A stretch of DNA of 64,000 nt, from contig JAMQCK010000007.1 of the NCBI GenBank assembly GCA_024196135.1, positions 186,001 to 250,000 on the forward strand, given 5' to 3'. Below the pieces are notes generated by a model. The model did no database searches and was not told the DNA's origin. It was given only the letters and a program-made list of their open reading frames with translations. Below are positions 40,001 through 50,790 of the stretch, piece by piece. Position 1 is the first letter of the stretch; every line of letters begins with the position of its first letter. Both the position numbers and the translations under genes were made by a program. The stretch is from Pleurotus ostreatus/Saccharomyces cerevisiae fusant (Eukaryota > Opisthokonta).

Positions 40001-40449
40001 GAAAATTTTCCGCCAGCGCTTTTTGCCCATTTTTTCTTCATTTCGCGCATCCCCTGCGCATTCTACGTACTTTTTGTGTACATACCATATATATACTTTA
40101 TTTCCGCTTTATTCGCATGGACGAGCGCGACCCGCAGTGGCAGCGGCGACACGCGGCGCGACGCCGACGCGACGCGCTGACGTGGCTGTGCAGCCGCGCC
40201 AGCGGCGCATCAACAGCGGGCGGCGCGCGGGAGCCCCGACGGCGGCGGCATCACGCGCGACGGCCGACGCGTGCGGCGCGATCACCCGCGGCGGCGAGCC
40301 CGGAGGTCGCCTGCCGCATTGGGCGCAGCCCGGCGACGTCCCGGGCAGCTTCCGGGCGGCCGTGGCTGTGCAGATAGAACATTCGTTACATTATCAACAG
40401 TACGGCAGATACTTGTGCGGTACTTTTTAAAATAGTTTACTTGCACAGG
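37021..40449. mobile_element. 3.43-kb non-autonomous DNA element with ~450-bp terminal inverted repeats
   Basis: The left end (37021 rightward, CTGTGCAGGTAAACT...) and the right end (40449 leftward, CTGTGCAAGTAAACT...) are inverted copies. Identity is very high over the outer ~300 bp and decays further in to about 37480 and 39990. Near each inner TIR border lies a palindrome or near-palindrome: a perfect 27-bp one at 37450-37476 (13 bp arms round GGCGAAAAATTTTCGCC) and an imperfect partner near 39998-40018. A possible 8-bp target duplication, CTAAACCC at 37011 and CTAAACCT at 40452, sits 2 nt outside the matched ends. The interior has no recognisable transposase or other gene. The TIRs hold a conserved GC-rich open frame that is explained by DNA identity. 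Confidence 0.75.
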
Positions 40450-41300
40450 TGCTAAACCTTCCTAGCCACATATCTCGGCAGCTGACTGTCATATGTCGCC
40501 GACTTGAACTCAGTGGCGCCACTGACATCGCATTCTTCTCACTGGGACGGTAAGAATGTCCCGCTGACTTGGTAAGCGAGTCCAACCGACACGGTAGCAA
40601 GTCCAGCCGAGACGGAACGACGGCGTTAGTGATCTTCGAGATAAGAGGACTGCTTGATGCGTGTCCTCGAGCTACAGAGGCGGCTTGCTAGTCCGTGAGC
40701 TTCGCGGGGATGATAGCACGGGTCTCGACCAGCAGAGGCCGGGTAGTAGGATCGAACGTGGGCCAGCTGATCGGCAAGCGGAGGACACGATGACATAGCT
40801 GCTTCGATTAGCACAGGATACAGCGAAGGAGGAAAGCGGAGCTCATGTCAAGAAGCTGCGAACACTCAAAGACATGTCGTGCTAACATGGCGAGCGACGC
40901 ACATAGCTGATAGAGTCCCGGAGGTCGACAATCTTGGTTAGTTTCTGTGGCTGAGCTTCATAATTCGATAGACGACCGATGACTACGACGCGGGCAATGG
41001 GCAAATGCTAGACGAGGTATTCTTGATCCTGAGCAAAGGACACCGAGCTTCGGAGGCCGGGACCTGGGCTATGGGTAGCGAGTACTGGGACAGTAGGCTG
41101 TGGAGGCTGGGCAGTGGGCATAGGGCGTCGAAGCTGTCGATGTCGCCTCGACGGCGCAGATAACCAAACGCGGACCAGGAATCGTCCGTTCGCCGCGGTC
41201 AAAGTTTGAGAAGGAGGCGTAGATTAGGAGCGGTGGCGCGAGCTTCAAGGGAGATCGTGGCGCGGGTACATATAATGCCTGTGGCGTGGGACTGAGCATT

Positions 41301-41302
<2 letters not shown>
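40450..41302. other. Intergenic region, no gene seen
   Basis: Between the TIR element and the LINE tail. No coding region, clear repeat or RNA gene recognised. A diffuse 'gacgg/gcgagtcc' near-repeat occurs at 40555-40620. Confidence 0.4.
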
Positions 41303-41340
<38 letters not shown>

Positions 41341-41960
41341 GTGGAGGGTGTGTTTGGCGTTTACACTGGCTGAGCAGGAACACAATGTGATCCTGCACAG
41401 CACCCTGTGGCAATTGGGCCCAGAGGCCCGTAGAGCTACATGTTCTCATAGTACAATGGTTCCTGTACCCTTCCCCGAGAGAAATGCCTCTTCGGCACGC
41501 CCGCACGTGGGCAGTGTGGGACTCTTCGGCCGTCATTCCGCTGACTGCGTCGGCGGGGACCTACACCCACTAAAACTCTCGGTTCGTCTATCCAGTCCTC
41601 TGGTAAGGATAGCTCATCTTCGAGTACCTCGCACCAGGTACGTAGGACGAGGGATCGGTCTATTGCTCTTTTCCCGTACTTGTACTGCTTCGTCATTTCG
41701 CGGTCTAATGTGAGCCTGTTGTTGATTGTTTGCATCCATCTGCCTGTTATTGTTTGTTTGGCGTGATAGTTCGGATCACCGGCTCGGTCGTCGCCGCGGA
41801 TAACTCGCTCGTTCCGGAGCTTCCACACGAGGTATGCCGACTCGCTGATCCCCGACTCTCGAGTTTACGAGAGAGGAGGGTTTGTCCAGTCGCGATCGAG
41901 CCAGGCACTGGCTTTTTGATGGGCTGCTAGAAGCCATATTTCTGACGTTTTTGACGCGAT
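41303..41960 (-). mobile_element. 5'-truncated LINE (non-LTR retrotransposon), 3' end with poly(A) tail
   Basis: On the minus strand the sequence encodes the typical C-terminal tail of fungal RT-RNaseH LINE proteins: VWKLRNERVIRGDD, then MQTINNRLTLDREMTK, LVLRTWCEVLEDE and DWIDEPRVLVGVGP. After about 95 nt of 3' UTR comes an uninterrupted 37-nt A tract (T at 41303-41339 on the + strand). Upstream the frame breaks (around 41865), and nothing of the RT core remains, so this is a dead 5'-truncated copy. The left 5' limit is approximate. Confidence 0.78.
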
Positions 41961-43202
41961 GACCAGCATAGCACCCCTACGTACCGTCAGTCATGATTCA
42001 TTGCGTTGTTGATCGTTGTTTACCTGCATCTTCCGACTCGGCGTCCGACGCTTTTCGATTGCTCTCCTGTCTTCCTTCCTCTCCCGCCCGTTCCTCTCGA
42101 TTCCACTTCTCGCCGTCGTCAATCGTCGCCGCTCACGCTGAACTGTGTTATCGCTACAGCACCATCTGCTCTTTGGCACATCATATACGTGGATCTCGCG
42201 CGGCGTTCTCGCGCGCACGCTCTCGTCGTCGTCGTGTTCGCAAGCTCGCGCCTGCCTCGGTGCGTATTCTTATCATTCTGCGTTATGTGCTAGTGCTCAT
42301 CATACCGTTGTTTAACAGCACGATCACCTCCGTCACCTACGGCCGCCGTCCCGCACTGGTGCGTATGTTCTGGCACTTGAATGATCGGACGTTGACGATT
42401 CTCTTTACATGTTCGTGGTCCTTTATCGCCTGCCACACGGCGTCGCGTCTCGCTTCCACCCCCTCTCCCCTATGCTCCCTCGCCGCAACAGGTTCACACC
42501 TGTTCTGGCCTCCACGACCGCCGTATTCGTCATCAACGACATCTTCGGTGTCCTCGGTACGTGCTGTCGTTCTCCTGCGTTACGTGTAAAATCTTACAAT
42601 ATCCGTGTAGAACAGCACCGTCTCCTCCCCGGGACATCTGCATCGGTGAGTATATCGGTCGTGATCCATATTTCTGATGCTGATCACCTTCGCAGATGTT
42701 CGTCGTCGTTCTTTGTCGTACCAGACCGTGTCTCACTCCTATCCTCCCTTTGCGTTGATCACACTCCCCTTCCGTTCCACCCTTCCGCTCTACCCTTCCG
42801 CTTTACCCTTCTGCTCCCCCCACACCCTCGTACTCTCCTCTTCGGTTCGCTTTGCACCCTCCCCTCTTGCGTGGCCCTGCCGTCCGTATCCTCCCTTCGG
42901 TCCCTTTCCCCTCTCCCTCCCCACTTCCCTCCTCCGCGTGTTCTTTTCCCCCGTTCGCCCGAACTGCGCTCCGTCCCTTTCTGTCCACGTTGCCTCGCTT
43001 ACCTGATCGTTGTATCTCATCCTTTTCATCCCACCTTCATTTTCTGTCCCCTCCTTCGTATCCACCCTTTTCTGTCCACTTGCTTCCTTTCCCTCTCTCT
43101 CTTATCTTTACCTTGCATCTGTTCATCTGATACTCTCATACCCATCATATATCAGTTCAATATCAAGCACGTCCTTTGCCATAGCTCGTGCATTTACATA
43201 CG
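41961..43202 (+). promoter_or_regulatory. Pyrimidine-rich 5' region of the Helitron gene with intron-like segments
   Basis: Several matched splice signals occur in order on the + strand: GTGCGT 42260 to AACAG 42318, GTGCGT 42359 to AACAG 42491, GTACGT 42557 to TGTAG 42610, and GTGAGT 42646 to CGCAG 42695. Lengths of 50-133 nt are normal for this genome. The pieces between them are 35-65 nt and C/T-rich, with no obvious protein. From 42720 to 43130 the strand is strongly C/T-rich with 'ccttccgctctac' repeats. This could be a spliced 5' leader. Transcription is inferred. Confidence 0.4.
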
Positions 43203-46200
43203 ATGTCCGACTTTGTTTTTGTCTTGCCTACGTATCTGTTTAATGATGTATGTACCTTACGAGATGCCTTGCAACACATATTTGTACCTGCCCTTCGGCA
43301 GTCTTTGCAGCACGTGCAGTTGTCGCCGTTTGCCATTGATCATAACCATGTTCCCAAGACGAAGCCCGATATCATTGAAGTCTTGATGCAATGCTTTATG
43401 TCTATGCGTGACTGTATGGTAGAGCACTATCTTGAGTCTATTCAGTCATTGCAAGGCTTTGCTTCATCCTTAGGGTGCCTTGTATCGTTAACTTCTGATC
43501 AAAGCATGTCTTGTCACTGTCTAATAGCAGCATGCTTGTCGGTTGTCTTTGGTGCTGACGTAGCAGATACCATACGTATGAGTACGATTCACCACAACGG
43601 AGTCAATTCTTGTACTGCCATGGACATGCCTATCACAGACATTGAGTGGCTAAATAACCCTTTCGATGCGACAGTCGAGAAGCTTCGTGACCTCTCCTTG
43701 GACACACTTACATCATGCCTTCGTGCCCTTCCAGTATCCACACGTCCAGAATATAGACGAAGATCTGCTCACAATTGTATGCAGGCTATAGTCCGTCATG
43801 TTATTGGTCGTGTGCAGTATCTGCTGCAGTTGGATTGCTCTGATCTCATCGAAGTTTTCTTATCAAGATTCCCTATGTTTCTTGACATACCAGAGACTAC
43901 TGTGATGCTAAAGATGGTATTGTCAACCGAGTACAACAAGGATGTTCTCTTGGCTTTATATAAACCTGCGGTTGTATCATCTGCTGATATCAATATGTTG
44001 GAGAGCGAACGGCAGATGAGACACAGAAAGACAGATTCAGATCGGAGAGCTGACCGCAAGGCAGAGGCTACATCTATGCAGGCCAATGAAATTGCAGATA
44101 TTCAGGCTGACTGGCCTCAGGTTGTCCCCGATCATGTCAAACTGTCATGTGCGGCTGCGTACATTGATGCAATGCATTGGACTCAGCCATTATTGTGTGC
44201 TTGTTGCAGTCGCCGTCGTCGGGATGCTGATGTTGCAGTGTACCGCTGGCCAGAGGATGATGTCAGTGAGAACTTGGAGTTATTGAGGCCTACAGATGCA
44301 GACCTCCTATGCTTCTACAATCGTTCTGAGTTTGTATTTGGTATATCCGGACTCGACGGTCTATTGCTTGACAAACATGCTGTGATCTTGGATTACCCTC
44401 ATCCACGAGCCCCATCTCGCACCGCACCTGCATTGCAGCTTTGTAGTGAATGCAGAAGTAGCCTTCTCCGCAACAAGATTCCCCGGTTCGCTCTTGCTAA
44501 TAACCTCTATCGCGGTGTTTTGCCATCTGAACTGCAGGACATAACATGGGTTGAAGAGATGGTCTGTTCATTGTACCGTACAACTGCGCATGTTACTCGT
44601 CTTTTCCGATCAGCAGACGAACGTTCCCCCCGTGTTTTTACAGGCAATTCTTGTGCGCACGATATGAATATAGTGTCGACTGCTTCTGTCTTGCCCCGCG
44701 CACCAGACGATGTGAACGATATGCTTTCTGTTATATTTGTTGGGCCTGGAAAGTTCCGTATGTCAATGTTAGGCTGCCAGAACATGTTTCGCTTCCGTAA
44801 ATCGAAAGCTATTGCATTGTTGAAATATCTGCATAGTAGCAACCGTCTTTATCATGACATTCCTATGGACTATAGCATTTTCGACAAGTACCCTGAAGAT
44901 GATACATTTCCGGGGCTTGATGAGCGCATCATATTGGAGAATTCACTGGACCCTGACTACGTCCGACACGAAGAGACAGCAGGAATTGCAGAACATCCAA
45001 GTGACCTTATGAATACCGACAGCAGTTCTGCAGGTGACACGTTATTGGAGAAAATGGGTGTGTCCGATCCAGAAAGTGTGCATCTGACTGGCCGAACATT
45101 TACCGCATCAGCTCTCCGTAGCCTGCTGCCTGATCAATCAAGCCGTCCTGATCTTGTTGTGCATCGGTCATCTATTGCGACTCCCGAGTACAAGAATCCA
45201 GATTTATTCCCTGGCATGTTTCCTACCTTATTTCCTCAAGGATTTGGAGGTTTCGAAGACCCAAAGCGTCCTACCGCAATCGCTTTTGATAAGCAAGCTG
45301 AATACTTCTTGGATCTCGATGACCGTTGCTTTGCTCGCCACCATGCGTACATGTTTGTTGCTCTTAATATTTTGCAACGCCGTCAGAGTCACTTGCACAC
45401 GCACTTTACTGTCAGTCGTTCAGGTTTTCAAGCTATCGCAAATGACCTTGCTTCGCTTCCAGTTGAACACATTGCACGTGTTGCTAATATTTTCGAGAAG
45501 GAAGGACACATCGACCATTCAGACATTATGGGCCAGCGAGTCATGAGCTTACTCAGCAAAGTTCGCGCAATATCTGCAAAGGTTCCTGGCTCGCAGGCAT
45601 CTAAGCTATGTATACGCAATGAGATTCGTAATTATTTTGCATACTTTGGAATGCCATTCCTTTATTTTACGTTCAACCCTAGTCCTGTACACAGCCCAGT
45701 GTTTCAAGTTATGTATGGGGACAACACAGTCGATCTGTCAGACAGGTTTCCATCTCTGCCAGCAGGACCCGAACGAGCCCGTCGTTTAGCCGAAGAGCCT
45801 GTTATTGCGGCAGATTTTTTCCAGTTCTCTTTCGAATGTTTGTTCACACATCTATTTGGCTGGGACTTCAAGCGGAAGCATTCTACATCTGACGGAGGAA
45901 TTTTAGGGCATATAAAGGCATTTTACGGAACATCGGAATATACAGAAAGAGGCTCTCTACATGGACATTTTCTCATCTGGTTAGAAGGTGCTCCAAACCC
46001 TGCAGCTCTGCATCAACGGTTGAAGGATGACACTGGGTTCCAAGAGCGATTCTTTGCGTATACGGAGGACATAATCAAGCATGATCTTCCGGACGTCGAA
46101 TTTTCAGATCTAGACCGGGAACCTCGTGTAGAGATGCCACCGTCTATCCCACCTGAGCTATTTAATCTCGAGGACCCAGATGATGGCATGGGCAATAATA

Positions 46201-49200
46201 TGTACAAGCTGTGGGTGGAGACTTTTCTGTCTGAGGTGAAAATGTGCGGGGAAAAGTTACAACGTCATACTTGCCGTGCTGTATGTCACAAGTATGGTAA
46301 TACTGACAATTGTCGCTTCCAATTTCCACACGACATTGTTACACGGTCATTCTTCGATCCTGCTACTAATTCTATATTTATTGTATGTTTGGACCCTACT
46401 GTAAACTATTACAATCCTTTCATTCTAGTATTTTGCCGCCATAATCACGACTTAAAGTGTATACTTTCTGGAAAAGCAGCAAAAGCAGCTTCCTTTTACA
46501 TCACAGACTATATTACCAAGATGGATCTGAAGACATATGAGATGCTCAGCCTTATATCCCGTGCAGTTGCCGCCCTAGATCCTGGTGATGGAGAAAGTCC
46601 ACTTACCCGTTCTAAGGCGCTATTGCACAAATGTGTTGCTCAGTTTCAACGCCAACAACAGATCCATGCGCAGCAGGCTGTACGGTATCTCCGTGGATTT
46701 GGAGATGGTATCTCTTCACACACTACGGTTCCCATGCAATCGTCTACCTTGATGGCATCCCTACGTCCATTGCTTCCGTTGGATGGGACACATACACCAC
46801 ACAACACAATACACGAGGACGAAGTAGGTGACAATACTGACGATGCTGTTGAGAGTGATCGAATCCGCATTGTAACAGACCGTGATAGCAATGTTGTAGT
46901 CAGCAATCAGTTCTTGGATTACTACTACCGAGACCATGCTCTTCACTACCTTTCGTTCTTCGACTTCTGCCGTTGTGTATCTAAGGAGCCAAAAAGCAAA
47001 AGAAAGCCCAAGACCGGCAAAGACAATAGAGCAAGAGCATTGCCGCGTTACAGCCTAAAATCCACCCATCCCTTGCATGATACCCATGATCTTCTTTTGC
47101 ATTCGAATCCACTTGTGTTTGGTGATCGTCGTCTGATACCACGTGTCGTTGGTTGTTCCATCCCACGCCCTTCACATCCAACATTCTCTCTATTTGCTCT
47201 CGCTCACTTCAAGCCATTCAGCGACACTGATCCGTTGATCCCCTTGTCAATGACACCCGATGCAGTCTTTCAATCATACACTTTCTCAGATAGTGCACGG
47301 TGTATTATGGAAAACTGGGAGGCTGTATATGAGTGTCAAGATGAACGTGATTCTGAGCGACTTAAGAAGCGTGCAGCAGCATCATCTTCAATGAAGGCAA
47401 GTACTACAGATGGAGAGCAGGATAGTGGTTGCTCTAGCGAAGACATCATTGTGTCGCAGTCAGTACCACATACAAATCTTGCCCTATCACAATCTATACT
47501 AGCTTTGCGACAGTCGAATTGGTTACAGCACATCGATGGATTACAGAACACATCTACCACGAGTATTGATTACTCTCATCTTACATGTTGTGAATTGTCT
47601 CCGACAATTATGCGCAAGTGGAAGGAAGAGATCAAAGCGCAAGAGAAAGCAAAACAAGATGTGCGTCGTACTTCTGTACCGGAGCATGAAACATTTGCAG
47701 ACATCTCTTGCACAAAACCTTCAATCACATCTATACTACCAACAACACTTTTCGATGCTGTTGATCTGCAGAACAATGATGCTGAGTTGCGTGCATTGGA
47801 TACAGACATATCTACGCAGCGCCCAATGACTCTTGCATCCGCAGTTCAACAGGTCGTCACTTCTATATCGCACAGATTCTCTTTGAATAAAGAACAGGCT
47901 ATTGCATACAATATTATTGCCACTCACTTCATCCACAGGCATGTTTTACCTTCGCAGAGCAACAATTCACATAATTCTACACATTTCGCATCAACTACTC
48001 CTCTTCGCATGCTTATGACTGGCCCTGGTGGTACTGGAAAATCACATGTTATCAATGCATTCAAGGCTCTATTGTCGTTCTTTAGTATGGGTCATACACT
48101 TCGACTTCTTGCACCAACCGGTTCGGCTGCTGGTCTCATTGATGGCATGACGGTACACAAGAGTCTTGGCCTTACAGTACATTCAAATTGTAAAGGCAAA
48201 GGGAACAGAGAACTAGGATCAGCATCGGAAGACTACAGTGTTCTAGTCAGTGTCAAACAGCGCAACGATATCAGAGAAGAGTACCGCCATGTACGTATAG
48301 TTGCCGTCGACGAAACCAGTATGTTTAGTGTACAGCTTATAGCAGATACAGATGCAGCTTTACGTTATGCAAAGGAAAGTCCATCACTTTGGTTTGGAGG
48401 TATTGATATGATATTTGCAGGTGATTTCTATCAATATCCTCCTGTTGGTGGTACACCTCTATACAGGCCTATTCTTCCATATGCAGAGCAGACAAACTCC
48501 GAAACAACAAAACGGCTTGGTCGACTTGCGTGGAAGACTGTTAACACTGTCGTTACATTGAAAGAGCAGAAACGTATGGCAGAAGATCCATCCTATGGTG
48601 ATGCTGTCAACCGTTTACGGACACGTGAATGTACACTGGATGACGTAGATCTATTCAATACCCGCGTTATAAGAACGGCAAACCGACCGCATGGTATTGA
48701 TATGGGACTTCAGGCTAACTACGATGCAACTGCCATTGTACGTACAAATGACTTACGGCAGGAAATCAATTTGCTGCGTGCAAAGGCCATACGTCCACAT
48801 CCAGATACACCAGAATCCATTGTATATTCCTATGCTGTTGATAAGTGTGGCACTGTACTTGTCGATGACAATGTTCGTAAAGAGTTACTGGAGATGGTTT
48901 TGCCAGCACGGACCACTTCTCTTCCTTCTATCATTCCACTCTATATTGGTATGCCTGTCATTTTACGATCACGTAACCTATGTACTGAGCTTGGAGTTAG
49001 CAATGGATCGCAAGGCACTATCATCAAGATGTATACTGCCTGTTGTGCTCGAGGATATACCTACTGTCCATGTGTTATTGTCTATTTCCCTCTAAGCTCT
49101 GTTCAACTATCAGAACTTCCACGTTCATGCTTTCCAATCTACCCAATTCCATGGCGTTTCACTACGCTACTTTCTTCAGGACAGCAGATGCAGATTACTC

Positions 49201-50576
49201 GACACCAACTTCCTATCCAACCTGCCTTTGCTGTAACTGGTCAATCTGCTCAGGGAAAGACTCTGCCAAGTGTTTTGGTTAATCTTGCGGAAGGAGGTTT
49301 CAGTGCTTATGTTGCTGCATCACGTGCCCGTTCTCTAAACAACCTATATCTTACAGAGCCTGTGACACTGCAGCAACTCAACAAACCTTTGCCACGGGAG
49401 CTTACGTATGAGATGGAGCGGCTTCGTGCTCTTGAACACAATACTATGATACGTCATGGGTACACTGGCATTTTCAGCACTACAGATACAGTTACAGTTC
49501 CCGATCCTGAGAGTGAAACCAGTTTGCGCCCTCAGAATCCTGTCCTTGTATTTGTTGAACAACCTAGTAAGCGCAAGAAGCCCGTGACCCCTGATGATTG
49601 CAGCACCTGTACACCCTCAAAGCGCTTACGTGACGATAATCACGATATGATATGCTCACGTTCTGGATCCACATTCCCAACATTGTCCAATGCACCCTTT
49701 ACTGGTTGTCGGTGGGACTCTGACAACTGGTCATGTGCTTACGACTCTGTTCTTGTCATTCTACTTGGTGCGTACAAGAATATACATCAGGAAGATGCCA
49801 GTGTCTGGACCGAATGGTGTACATCTCCTGTACGTGACCTTATCCCTTTCTTCAACAGTCTACTTGTGCCTGACTTACATGTACGTCATGATCCTTCCGC
49901 CTTTGAGAGTGTTCGTGTTTCTTTACGGCAGTGGCTACACCAATCGGACCCTTCCAATTTCCCCTTACAAGGACAAGTCATGGTGTCTGCATCACAAATG
50001 CTAGAGCATATCCTCTGTTCTGATCATATTTCTTTCATAGAACAGTACGAATGCTCCGCTTGTCAGACAACGGGAACTGTAGTTCATCGCAATCGTTGCC
50101 CAACTTTGATCCATCCTTTGCTTCTTGATCCATCCTATGCATCATCTATCGCCGAATGGTTCATCCATGCCCTCAATTCAACTTCAACTTCATCTTTCTG
50201 TGCTTCTTGCCATACAATCAACTATCTGAGTGGGAATGTATATCCAGCTTCCACTTCATGTCTTCCCTGTTCTCTTCTTTTCTTTGAGGTGCAAGGCTTG
50301 CAATTGACAGACGATTTCATTGCTGACCAGATGTATACCCCATCACACCACTATGCTGACTTACATTACTATCTATGTGGTATTATTTATGTTGGTGGTG
50401 GCCACTTTACGTGCAGGTACTTTGACGTACAGTCTTTGACTTGGTGGAAGTATGATGGTCAGGTCGCAAACGGATGCTTGATTCAGGATTCAGACTCACC
50501 TTCGTTGACCTCTCTTGATGGCCGACCTGCCCATATATTCATATACTCTGCACGCCCGCGATACCCTCCATCATAA
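43203..50576 (+). CDS. Helitron Rep/helicase transposase with C-terminal cysteine-peptidase-like domain
   Basis: One uninterrupted frame of 2457 aa from the first ATG (MSDFVFVLP). N-terminal Cys pairs (LLCACCSRR about residue 330, LCSECRSSL about 413) and the helitron-associated block [14 protein letters not shown] (about 515) come first. The Rep nuclease has the HUH motif [10 protein letters not shown] (about 920) and the two-tyrosine motif [10 protein letters not shown] (about 1100). A Pif1-type SF1B helicase follows: Walker [10 protein letters not shown] (about 1610), Walker B VAVDETSM (about 1702), [13 protein letters not shown] (about 1738) and [11 protein letters not shown] (about 2036). 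The last ~290 residues hold [13 protein letters not shown] (Cys about 2178) and [11 protein letters not shown] (His about 2401) followed by WWKYDG, like the Cys and His boxes of USP-type proteases. The gene is visibly less GC-rich than its neighbours. All catalytic motifs are intact, so it may be active. Element ends were not identified. Confidence 0.93.
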   Translation: MSDFVFVLPTYLFNDVCTLRDALQHIFVPALRQSLQHVQLSPFAIDHNHVPKTKPDIIEVLMQCFMSMRDCMVEHYLESIQSLQGFASSLGCLVSLTSDQSMSCHCLIAACLSVVFGADVADTIRMSTIHHNGVNSCTAMDMPITDIEWLNNPFDATVEKLRDLSLDTLTSCLRALPVSTRPEYRRRSAHNCMQAIVRHVIGRVQYLLQLDCSDLIEVFLSRFPMFLDIPETTVMLKMVLSTEYNKDVLLALYKPAVVSSADINMLESERQMRHRKTDSDRRADRKAEATSMQANEIADIQADWPQVVPDHVKLSCAAAYIDAMHWTQPLLCACCSRRRRDADVAVYRWPEDDVSENLELLRPTDADLLCFYNRSEFVFGISGLDGLLLDKHAVILDYPHPRAPSRTAPALQLCSECRSSLLRNKIPRFALANNLYRGVLPSELQDITWVEEMVCSLYRTTAHVTRLFRSADERSPRVFTGNSCAHDMNIVSTASVLPRAPDDVNDMLSVIFVGPGKFRMSMLGCQNMFRFRKSKAIALLKYLHSSNRLYHDIPMDYSIFDKYPEDDTFPGLDERIILENSLDPDYVRHEETAGIAEHPSDLMNTDSSSAGDTLLEKMGVSDPESVHLTGRTFTASALRSLLPDQSSRPDLVVHRSSIATPEYKNPDLFPGMFPTLFPQGFGGFEDPKRPTAIAFDKQAEYFLDLDDRCFARHHAYMFVALNILQRRQSHLHTHFTVSRSGFQAIANDLASLPVEHIARVANIFEKEGHIDHSDIMGQRVMSLLSKVRAISAKVPGSQASKLCIRNEIRNYFAYFGMPFLYFTFNPSPVHSPVFQVMYGDNTVDLSDRFPSLPAGPERARRLAEEPVIAADFFQFSFECLFTHLFGWDFKRKHSTSDGGILGHIKAFYGTSEYTERGSLHGHFLIWLEGAPNPAALHQRLKDDTGFQERFFAYTEDIIKHDLPDVEFSDLDREPRVEMPPSIPPELFNLEDPDDGMGNNMYKLWVETFLSEVKMCGEKLQRHTCRAVCHKYGNTDNCRFQFPHDIVTRSFFDPATNSIFIVCLDPTVNYYNPFILVFCRHNHDLKCILSGKAAKAASFYITDYITKMDLKTYEMLSLISRAVAALDPGDGESPLTRSKALLHKCVAQFQRQQQIHAQQAVRYLRGFGDGISSHTTVPMQSSTLMASLRPLLPLDGTHTPHNTIHEDEVGDNTDDAVESDRIRIVTDRDSNVVVSNQFLDYYYRDHALHYLSFFDFCRCVSKEPKSKRKPKTGKDNRARALPRYSLKSTHPLHDTHDLLLHSNPLVFGDRRLIPRVVGCSIPRPSHPTFSLFALAHFKPFSDTDPLIPLSMTPDAVFQSYTFSDSARCIMENWEAVYECQDERDSERLKKRAAASSSMKASTTDGEQDSGCSSEDIIVSQSVPHTNLALSQSILALRQSNWLQHIDGLQNTSTTSIDYSHLTCCELSPTIMRKWKEEIKAQEKAKQDVRRTSVPEHETFADISCTKPSITSILPTTLFDAVDLQNNDAELRALDTDISTQRPMTLASAVQQVVTSISHRFSLNKEQAIAYNIIATHFIHRHVLPSQSNNSHNSTHFASTTPLRMLMTGPGGTGKSHVINAFKALLSFFSMGHTLRLLAPTGSAAGLIDGMTVHKSLGLTVHSNCKGKGNRELGSASEDYSVLVSVKQRNDIREEYRHVRIVAVDETSMFSVQLIADTDAALRYAKESPSLWFGGIDMIFAGDFYQYPPVGGTPLYRPILPYAEQTNSETTKRLGRLAWKTVNTVVTLKEQKRMAEDPSYGDAVNRLRTRECTLDDVDLFNTRVIRTANRPHGIDMGLQANYDATAIVRTNDLRQEINLLRAKAIRPHPDTPESIVYSYAVDKCGTVLVDDNVRKELLEMVLPARTTSLPSIIPLYIGMPVILRSRNLCTELGVSNGSQGTIIKMYTACCARGYTYCPCVIVYFPLSSVQLSELPRSCFPIYPIPWRFTTLLSSGQQMQITRHQLPIQPAFAVTGQSAQGKTLPSVLVNLAEGGFSAYVAASRARSLNNLYLTEPVTLQQLNKPLPRELTYEMERLRALEHNTMIRHGYTGIFSTTDTVTVPDPESETSLRPQNPVLVFVEQPSKRKKPVTPDDCSTCTPSKRLRDDNHDMICSRSGSTFPTLSNAPFTGCRWDSDNWSCAYDSVLVILLGAYKNIHQEDASVWTEWCTSPVRDLIPFFNSLLVPDLHVRHDPSAFESVRVSLRQWLHQSDPSNFPLQGQVMVSASQMLEHILCSDHISFIEQYECSACQTTGTVVHRNRCPTLIHPLLLDPSYASSIAEWFIHALNSTSTSSFCASCHTINYLSGNVYPASTSCLPCSLLFFEVQGLQLTDDFIADQMYTPSHHYADLHYYLCGIIYVGGGHFTCRYFDVQSLTWWKYDGQVANGCLIQDSDSPSLTSLDGRPAHIFIYSARPRYPPS

Positions 50577-50790
50577 TTCACCTGACTTGCCAGAACTGTG
50601 CACGTTTGGACGATGCGAACTTGACATGATGGCAAAGTCCGAATGCGATCACGTACAGTCCGAATTCTCCGACCGTCAACTTATTCCGTACGCACCTCGC
50701 TGCTTCCCCCCCTTGACTATAATCCCTTCCCTCCCTTCACCTCCCTTCCCTCCCTTCGTAAAATCCCTTCCCGCTGCTTCGCCTCCTGCG
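50577..50790. other. Junction between Helitron ORF and captured fragments
   Basis: This 214-nt stretch holds a TCCGAATTCTCCGA-type short repeat near 50640-50675 and then a C/T-rich tract ('ctcccttcacctcccttccc', 50730-50765). No convincing Helitron 3' hairpin plus CTAG end was seen here. Confidence 0.35.

Noticed and set aside
42409..43386. 325-codon open frame upstream of the Helitron transposase
   Set aside because: Pyrimidine-rich low-complexity translation overlapping splice-like signals and the start of the real transposase frame.
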